In this document: positions 1-4,169 of the stretch, piece after piece
Layout of the letters: every line of letters starts with the position of its first letter
Numbering within the stretch: the first letter of the stretch is position 1
NCBI GenBank assembly: GCA_030630905.1
Contig: DAOVMB010000138.1
Location: 1-6,710 of the forward strand
Origin: Sedimentisphaerales bacterium
Lineage (GTDB): Bacteria > Planctomycetota > Phycisphaerae > Sedimentisphaerales > Anaerobacaceae
Direction of reading: 5' to 3'
DNA: 6,710 nt
Position numbers and translations under genes: made by a program
The notes under the pieces: generated by a model
Databases searched by the model: none
The model's input: only the letters and a program-made list of their open reading frames with translations
What the model was told of the DNA's origin: nothing

Positions 1-695
1 AGGATTGAGCCTATTACATAGTAACTGTTGTTGACCAGCAGATCATATACCGCCATGAAACTCCTGGTAAAGGCAGGCAATTCACCCGCGCCAATCTGCT
101 CGAATATGTCACGGAATCGCGGAATGACCAAAGTCATTATCATTATGACAATAAAGACGATAAAGCCAACCACGAAGGCAGGGTAGGCCGTCGCCTTTTT
201 GACTTTCCTTGCTAATTTGTCGCGATTGGTGAAAAATTCAGCCACCCGTTTAAACGCCGCCCCGATATTACCGCCGGTCTCGCCGGCCATTATCAACGAG
301 CAGGTAAGCTTGTTGAACACCCTGGGAAATTCCGCCATGCCCTCCGAAACTGTTCCGCCCCTTTCTATTCTTGCCAGCAACCGACGCAGTATTTTTTCGA
401 GCCTGGCATTTTCTATGTCTTCGGCAATGGCATCCAAAGCTTCGGCAATGGTTATTCCGCCCTCTACCATCGTCGTTAACTGCCAGAAAACAGCAGCTAA
501 TTCGCCGGACCTGACCCTCTGGAAAAGAGGCATCCGCCACTTGGTTTTGACGCCGGAGGATACCACATCGACTGAAACGGGGGTACATCCCTGTTCGCGA
601 AGCCAGCCAAGCACATCGGTTTCACATGCTGCGCTGGTCAGCCCCTCCTTCATATTGCCCGTATAGTCCAGAGCGACATATCTATACGTTATCAT
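1..695 (-). CDS. gspF: Type II secretion / type IV pilus platform protein, GspF/PilC family (partial, C-terminus beyond the left edge)
   Basis: This is the polytopic inner-membrane platform protein that works with the GspE/PilB ATPase to assemble pseudopilin or pilin fibres. The frame is open from the ATG at 695 to the window edge, giving 231 residues of a family usually near 400. It begins MITYRYVALD, the typical short N-terminal strand of the family. The first T2SSF domain spans about residues 64-190 and includes QLTTMVEGGITIAEAL and the signature MAGETGGNI (137-145). A strong membrane segment follows at about 173-193 (VVGFIVFIVIMIMTLV). The second membrane region and second T2SSF repeat lie outside the window. 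A TAG stop directly precedes the ATG, so this is the first possible start. AGGAAGG at 712-706 lies 10 bases upstream as ribosome binding site. The gene follows gspE after 79 bases, the usual gspE-gspF order. PilC rather than GspF is possible; the sequence does not separate the two. Confidence 0.93.
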   Translation of the reverse strand, partial: MITYRYVALDYTGNMKEGLTSAACETDVLGWLREQGCTPVSVDVVSSGVKTKWRMPLFQRVRSGELAAVFWQLTTMVEGGITIAEALDAIAEDIENARLEKILRRLLARIERGGTVSEGMAEFPRVFNKLTCSLIMAGETGGNIGAAFKRVAEFFTNRDKLARKVKKATAYPAFVVGFIVFIVIMIMTLVIPRFRDIFEQIGAGELPAFTRSFMAVYDLLVNNSYYVIGSI

Positions 696-740
696 CTATT
701 ATCAACCTTCCTAAGACAACATTCAAATCCTTTACGACTT

Positions 741-768
741 AGTATACCCTCCAGTCCAGGTAAATCAA
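741..768 (-). promoter_or_regulatory. Possible internal sigma-70 promoter before gspF
   Basis: On the minus strand, TTGATT (768-763) and TATACT (746-741) are separated by 16 bases. They match the consensus boxes at 4 of 6 and 5 of 6 positions. The site lies wholly in the 79-base gap between gspE and gspF and would start transcription about 40 bases before the gspF ATG. It could give gspF some expression independent of gspE. Chance occurrence is quite possible. Confidence 0.3.
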
Positions 769-774
769 CACATT

Positions 775-2562
775 TTATCGGTCATGTTGAACTTTTTGCG
801 TAAATGTGGCGCCAAGAACCTCCTCGGCGGTAGTCAAACCCTCCAACATCCTGTTGACGCCGCTTCCGAGCAGTCCCTTATAGCCTCTTTCACGAGACAT
901 TTCCCTTATCCTTGCTTCACTCGAACCGGTAGATATCTTGTCACGAATCTCGGTGTCCGTGACTAAAAACTCGAATATCGGCAATCGACCTAAGTAACCT
1001 GACCCGTTGCATGTTGCGCATCCTCTGCCATGATAAAAAACTGCGTCCCTGGCCCGTTCCGGGTCAACATTCAATCGCCTTAGAACCTGTTCGTTAATGG
1101 CTACCGGCTCCTTGCAGCGGTCGCAAATCCTCCTGATAAGCCGCTGAGCAACGATTAAATTGACGGTAGAAGCCAGCAGGTACGGCTCAACGCCCATATA
1201 GACCATCCTGCTGATGGCACTCGGAGCATCGTTCGTGTGGAACGTGCTCAAAACCAGGTGGCCCGTCAGCGAGGCTTTGATAGCTATGTCAATCGTCTCT
1301 TTGTCTCGAATTTCGCCAATAAGGATGATATCCGGGTCCTGGCGGAGAATCGCACGCAGGGATTCGGCAAAATCCAGGCCGATTTCCGGCTTCACCTGAA
1401 TCTGGTTTATGCCAGCTAATCGGTATTCGACCGGATCCTCAACCGTTGTAATATTCTTCCGCGGGTCTTTAAGGTAATTTAACGCCGAGTATAATGTTGT
1501 GCTTTTGCCGCTTCCGGTCGGGCCGGTGACGACAATAATGCCGTGCGGCTGTGACAGCATCATCTTAAACTCTTCAAGAAGCTCGGGATCGAATCCCAAT
1601 TGATCGAGATTGTGGTTTACCGCCGCCGAGTCCAGAATTCGCATGACGACTTTTTCGCCGTATATTGTCGGGATCACTGATACTCGAACGTCAATATCTC
1701 TGCCCGGCGCCTTAATTTTGAACCTGCCGTCCTGCGGCAGCCGGCGTTCGGCAATATCCATTTTCGATAGAATCTTGATTCTGGTAGCTATCGCCGCCTG
1801 CATTTTTCGAGGTGGCGGAACCATGTCCTGAAGCACACCGTCAATCCGCATACGAATTGTCATCGAAAGTTCCTGCGGCTCGACGTGAATGTCACTTGCC
1901 CTGCTCTTGACCGCCTGTCTGAGTAATAAGTCAACAAACCGGATCACAGGCGCCCTGGTCGCAGCTTCCTCTACACTTATATCCGCCTCTAAAGCATTGA
2001 GGGCATTCTCCATTAATGTATCTTGCTCTTCTTCCTCTGTCTCAGTGTTAACCGCATGCTCGACCAGATCGCGAAGCCGCTGCTCGTCGATATCTGAGCC
2101 ATGATAAACCTTCTCTATCGTCTGACGAATTTCTCGAAGCGAGCTAAGAACCGGCTGAATCTCCCGGCCCGTTTTCATAGTTATAGTATCGGCGGCAATA
2201 ACGTCAAGCGGATCGGCCATAGCCACCAAAACCTTGCCATCCTTCTCATCGATAGCAACAAGATTGAATCGCTTGGCGAGGGCCTCCGGCACCAAACGCG
2301 CTATGTTCATATCAATCTCTTTACCATCCAAATGGACATGCTCTGTTGCGAGATGTTCGGCTAAAGCGCTTCTGACATCCTCGTCGCTTACCATTTTGAG
2401 TTTGACTAATATCTCGCCGAGTCGTCCGCCTCGACTACGCTGCTCATTTAACGCTTCTGTCAGCTCTCTGCGGTTCAATAGCCCTTTGGATAAAAGCAAT
2501 TCACCAAAACGGACGTTGGCTTTCTTCCCGGAAGCCTGGGATATGTCACTTGTTGAAATCAT
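775..2562 (-). CDS. gspE: Type II secretion / type IV pilus assembly ATPase, GspE/PilB/MshE family, with MshEN domain
   Basis: This is a cytoplasmic hexameric ATPase that powers pseudopilus or pilus assembly. The 595 residues are full length for the family. Residues 18-41 and 47-70 form the two-copy RLG..L...G motif of MshEN domains, known to bind cyclic di-GMP. An acidic linker follows at about 155-200. The ATPase half contains SDIHVEP (223-229), LPQDGRF (275-281), Walker A GPTGSGKST (347-355), an Asp box starting ITTVEDPVEY (371), Walker B DIILIGEIRD (411-420) and the His box LTGHLVLSTFHTNDA (432-446). Four cysteines, C480/C483 and C515/C518, form the zinc-binding tetracysteine element of GspE/PilB assembly ATPases, which PilT-type retraction ATPases lack. 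The start is secure: TGA directly precedes the ATG, and GGAGGAG (2575-2569) sits 6 bases upstream. It is followed by gspF. GspE, PilB and MshE cannot be told apart without the rest of the locus, so the symbol is a family label. Confidence 0.97.
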   Translation of the reverse strand: MISTSDISQASGKKANVRFGELLLSKGLLNRRELTEALNEQRSRGGRLGEILVKLKMVSDEDVRSALAEHLATEHVHLDGKEIDMNIARLVPEALAKRFNLVAIDEKDGKVLVAMADPLDVIAADTITMKTGREIQPVLSSLREIRQTIEKVYHGSDIDEQRLRDLVEHAVNTETEEEEQDTLMENALNALEADISVEEAATRAPVIRFVDLLLRQAVKSRASDIHVEPQELSMTIRMRIDGVLQDMVPPPRKMQAAIATRIKILSKMDIAERRLPQDGRFKIKAPGRDIDVRVSVIPTIYGEKVVMRILDSAAVNHNLDQLGFDPELLEEFKMMLSQPHGIIVVTGPTGSGKSTTLYSALNYLKDPRKNITTVEDPVEYRLAGINQIQVKPEIGLDFAESLRAILRQDPDIILIGEIRDKETIDIAIKASLTGHLVLSTFHTNDAPSAISRMVYMGVEPYLLASTVNLIVAQRLIRRICDRCKEPVAINEQVLRRLNVDPERARDAVFYHGRGCATCNGSGYLGRLPIFEFLVTDTEIRDKISTGSSEARIREMSRERGYKGLLGSGVNRMLEGLTTAEEVLGATFTQKVQHDR

Positions 2563-2568
2563 TCAATT

Positions 2569-2575
2569 CTCCTCC
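2569..2575 (-). promoter_or_regulatory. Strong Shine-Dalgarno of gspE
   Basis: GGAGGAG on the minus strand ends 6 bases before the ATG at 2562. It is a near-perfect complement of the 16S rRNA 3' end and fixes the gspE start. The open frame that overlaps the beginning of gspE (see the leader entries) runs through this site. Confidence 0.85.
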
Positions 2576-2636
2576 GATCCTAAACATTGGGATTGAGCAG
2601 TAACCAAGTGTAAGAAATCGCCGTAGTAAACAGCTA

Positions 2637-2676
2637 CAATATAAATAACCGCACACTCCAATTATCTGATGTGCGG
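2637..2676 (-). terminator. Hairpin plus U-rich tract in the gspE leader (possible attenuator)
   Basis: In the minus-strand transcript CCGCACA (2676-2670) and UGUGCGG (2655-2649) form a perfect 7-bp stem with five G-C pairs and a 14-base loop. The RNA then reads UUAUUUAUAUUG. A G+C-rich stem followed by a U-rich run resembles an intrinsic terminator. It lies downstream of the predicted promoter (2955-2927) and about 87 bases before the gspE ATG, where only attenuation or some other leader function makes sense. The U run is interrupted by A residues, so termination efficiency is uncertain. Confidence 0.35.
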
Positions 2677-2835
2677 AGATTATGTGCCTATGAAAACCTG
2701 AAAATGAACAGTTGACAACCAAAAACTTAATAATATGACCAGCCGCTTTTATCCTGTTTGCCCTATTTATCAAAAACAGCAAAGCCACACAAGCGCCTAA
2801 TATCCTTAACAACACCATCTCCGCCTCTTTTGAAA

Positions 2836-2856
2836 ACGTATCTATATATAGTACGT
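2836..2856 (-). repeat. Palindromic hairpin in the gspE leader
   Basis: ACGTA (2836-2840) and TACGT (2852-2856) are complementary and enclose the 10-base palindrome CTATATATAG (2842-2851). One T is left as a bulge. The RNA could fold into an imperfect 8-bp stem with a TATA loop. It lies between the five-codon frame and the terminator-like hairpin. A protein operator is an alternative reading of the same symmetry. Confidence 0.35.
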
Positions 2857-2878
2857 ACAAACCTTTAGCTACCCTTCT

Positions 2879-2896
2879 TTACGCGGCCGAAGGCAT
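2879..2896 (-). CDS. Possible five-codon leader peptide (MPSAA)
   Basis: ATG at 2896 is followed by four codons (Pro Ser Ala Ala) and TAA. GGGAG (2905-2901) sits 4 bases upstream as a ribosome binding site. The frame begins about 24 bases after the predicted transcription start and lies in a short G+C-rich island within A+T-rich spacer. Beyond the TAA the same frame stays open to 2546, overlapping the gspE start. It could be a true leader peptide, the broken start of a decayed gene, or chance. No protein family can be assigned. Confidence 0.25.
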   Translation of the reverse strand: MPSAA

Positions 2897-2909
2897 TCTT
2901 CTCCCGCAC
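2881..2909 (-). promoter_or_regulatory. 5' leader hairpin around the five-codon frame
   Basis: In the transcript GUGCGG (2909-2904) can pair with CCGCGU (2886-2881), giving 6 bp with four G-C and two G-U pairs and a 17-base loop. The loop contains most of the small frame's ribosome binding site and its ATG. The GUGCGG strand is also complementary to the left arm of the downstream hairpin at 2676-2670, so the two pairings exclude each other. Function is inferred only. Confidence 0.3.
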
Positions 2910-2926
2910 AATATTTTAATATTTCT

Positions 2927-2955
2927 ATTATACAAAAAAGAGAGTGAAACGTCAA
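2927..2955 (-). promoter_or_regulatory. Near-consensus sigma-70 promoter directing gspE
   Basis: On the minus strand TTGACG (2955-2950) and TATAAT (2932-2927) are separated by exactly 17 bases. This matches the housekeeping consensus at 5 of 6 and 6 of 6 positions. Transcription would start near 2920 and run through the leader into gspE and then gspF. No other site in this spacer is comparable. The leader would be about 360 bases, long for a simple operon. Confidence 0.7.
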
Positions 2956-3205
2956 GGAAATTTTTGGGAAATATAAGCAATAAATAGAGTGTGGGGAATT
3001 TAGGAAACTAAGATTTTAATCCACTTTTTAACTAAGGGAAAGAATTACCTATAAAGAATAGAAATCTTTATTCCGAAAACCTTTTGAAACGATTTAAGAA
3101 CAAAATAATGGACTTTTAGAAAACCTTGGTAAGATATATTTGATGCTTTAAACTAACAGGTTTCTTGTTAAAACTTGGCGGCAGGATTTCAAATTGGGGC
3201 AATCT
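2956..3205. other. A+T-rich spacer between the rhomboid gene and the gspE promoter
   Basis: No convincing gene, RNA gene or mobile element is seen. The stretch is visibly richer in A and T than its flanks and lacks open frames with ribosome binding sites. The only structure noted is the inverted repeat at 3154-3170 just past the rhomboid stop. Confidence 0.6.
3154..3170 (-). terminator. Weak inverted repeat after the rhomboid gene
   Basis: TAACAGG (3154-3160) and CTTGTTA (3164-3170) form a short stem with a 3-base loop, about 36 bases past the rhomboid stop. On the minus strand the stem has one A-C mismatch and is followed by GTTTAAA rather than a clean T run. Its position suits a terminator for the rhomboid transcript, but its strength is poor. 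Confidence 0.25.
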
Positions 3206-3973
3206 CTACCCTGATACCGGTCTTTTACCGTGTTGAACTTGTTTGCCTGATTTTACTTCGTCCACTTTGAAACTGATACGTGCAGTAATCCCCGGTCTTC
3301 TTTTCGATATCGATACCGCTTCCTGTGACAAATTGGCGCTCTCGTATAGACCGGTTTGACACAAAGAAGGTTTAATAATTAGCAAAAGGGATTGGCCTGT
3401 ATCATCACATTTAGCTACTTTGAAGATTATAAGCAGGGTCGCCAGAATCATGCCAGCCAAGAATCCACCGGTGTGCGCCATATATGTTGTGGAATAATCC
3501 CCGATAATACCGGCAGTTAAATTTAATAAGAACCAGATCAAAATTAACCAGGGACCCAAAACACCAAATTGCCTGAAACAAAGAACAACATGCATCCCAA
3601 GAACACCCATAATTGCACCACTTGCACCGATAGTCGGGCGGCCATCATAATAAACATGTACGGCAGATGCAGCGAATCCTAATAAAATATATGAAAGAAC
3701 ATAGCTCGCATCGCTTATTTTGAGACTTACGTTGCGACCGAATATCCAGAGTGTTATGAGATTTCCGACAATATGCGCCATACTCATGTGAAGCCACATG
3801 TAGCCAAACATAGAAGAGAAAGTAAATTGCTTCAAAATAAAGCCATTCAAATACTGCTGTTTGGGATCGCCAATCATCTGAATTGTAAATGTTACCGTCG
3901 CCAGCATCATTACAATATAGTTGCCGGCAGGCATTTTTTGTGCACAAGCACTTCTTCTAAATCCGATTTCCAC
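3206..3973 (-). CDS. Rhomboid family intramembrane serine protease
   Basis: Rhomboids cleave transmembrane segments of membrane proteins within the bilayer, using a Ser-His dyad. Numbered from GTG 3973 (255 residues), the protein shows the HMSMAHIVGN motif (H62, H67, N71; family pattern HxxxxHxxxN), the catalytic GASG (S118) and the catalytic histidine in MAHTGGF (H167). Six membrane segments are predicted at about 18-35, 54-78, 86-107, 115-134, 138-158 and 163-185, the basic bacterial rhomboid core. A hydrophilic basic tail of about 70 residues follows. Start choice is open. GAGGG (about 3987-3983) lies 9 bases before GTG 3973, which I prefer. TTG 3979 is only 3 bases from that site, and ATG 3934 has no good site. 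An in-frame TGA lies at 3988-3986. The substrate is unknown. It stands alone between two spacers. Confidence 0.93.
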   Translation of the reverse strand: MEIGFRRSACAQKMPAGNYIVMMLATVTFTIQMIGDPKQQYLNGFILKQFTFSSMFGYMWLHMSMAHIVGNLITLWIFGRNVSLKISDASYVLSYILLGFAASAVHVYYDGRPTIGASGAIMGVLGMHVVLCFRQFGVLGPWLILIWFLLNLTAGIIGDYSTTYMAHTGGFLAGMILATLLIIFKVAKCDDTGQSLLLIIKPSLCQTGLYESANLSQEAVSISKRRPGITARISFKVDEVKSGKQVQHGKRPVSG

Positions 3974-4093
3974 AAGCAAATACCCTCAGATAAATCCATT
4001 ACCATGTTTATATCGGACGCACGGTCGGGAAACCATGAGTAATAATTCCTAAATGTCCGAAAATATCGCTCGTTTGCTGTAGAATTTCAGCTT

Positions 4094-4110
4094 AGGATTA
4101 GAATAATCCT
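4094..4110 (-). repeat. Inverted repeat upstream of the rhomboid gene
   Basis: AGGATTA (4094-4100) and TAATCCT (4104-4110) form a perfect 7-bp stem with a 3-base loop. It lies about 60 bases after the stop of the propeller gene and about 120 bases before the rhomboid start. No T run follows on the minus strand, so it is a weak candidate for a terminator; it could equally be an operator. Confidence 0.3.
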
Positions 4111-4155
4111 TAATTGCGAGAGCGTTTAAATTCCAACAACAGGCAAAGTTAGCTT

Positions 4156-4167
4156 CGATAATTATCG
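4156..4167. repeat. Perfect 12-base palindrome after the propeller gene
   Basis: CGATAATTATCG is a perfect palindrome starting 2 bases past the TAG stop of the propeller gene. No loop is left for a stable hairpin, so a dimeric protein binding site is more plausible than a terminator. A+T-rich palindromes of this size can also arise by chance. Confidence 0.25.
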
Positions 4168-4169
4168 TG

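Noticed and set aside
268..588. Minus-strand open frame of 106 codons
   Set aside because: It is an out-of-frame reading of gspF with low-complexity Arg-rich translation.
199..666. Plus-strand open frame of 155 codons
   Set aside because: It lies opposite gspF, whose minus-strand translation is continuous and clearly of the GspF family. No ribosome binding site and no recognisable product.
2546..2860. Minus-strand open frame of about 90-104 codons overlapping the gspE start, with an ATG at 2818 and a weak GAGG 5 bases upstream
   Set aside because: The sequence is rich in Cys, Ile and His with no family resemblance beyond a hydrophobic start. It runs through the gspE ribosome binding site, contains the terminator-like hairpin, and its longest version needs a TTG start. 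I treat it as untranslated leader, with the five-codon frame noted separately.
2881..2920. Cyclic di-GMP-I (GEMM) riboswitch in the gspE leader, suggested by GCCTTCGGCC and GGTAGC and by the MshEN domain
   Set aside because: The conserved core with CAAACC, the tetraloop stem and CGCAAAGCC is absent, and too little RNA lies between the promoter and this segment to hold it.
3070..3130. Repeated GAAAACCTT words in the A+T-rich spacer
   Set aside because: Two copies of a 9-base A+T-rich word with no regular spacing are expected by chance. No CRISPR or iteron pattern.
3910..4005. Small frame MVMDLSEG... overlapping the rhomboid start
   Set aside because: It is only 31 residues with no good ribosome binding site. 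Joining it to the rhomboid would need a frameshift for which there is no slippery signal.
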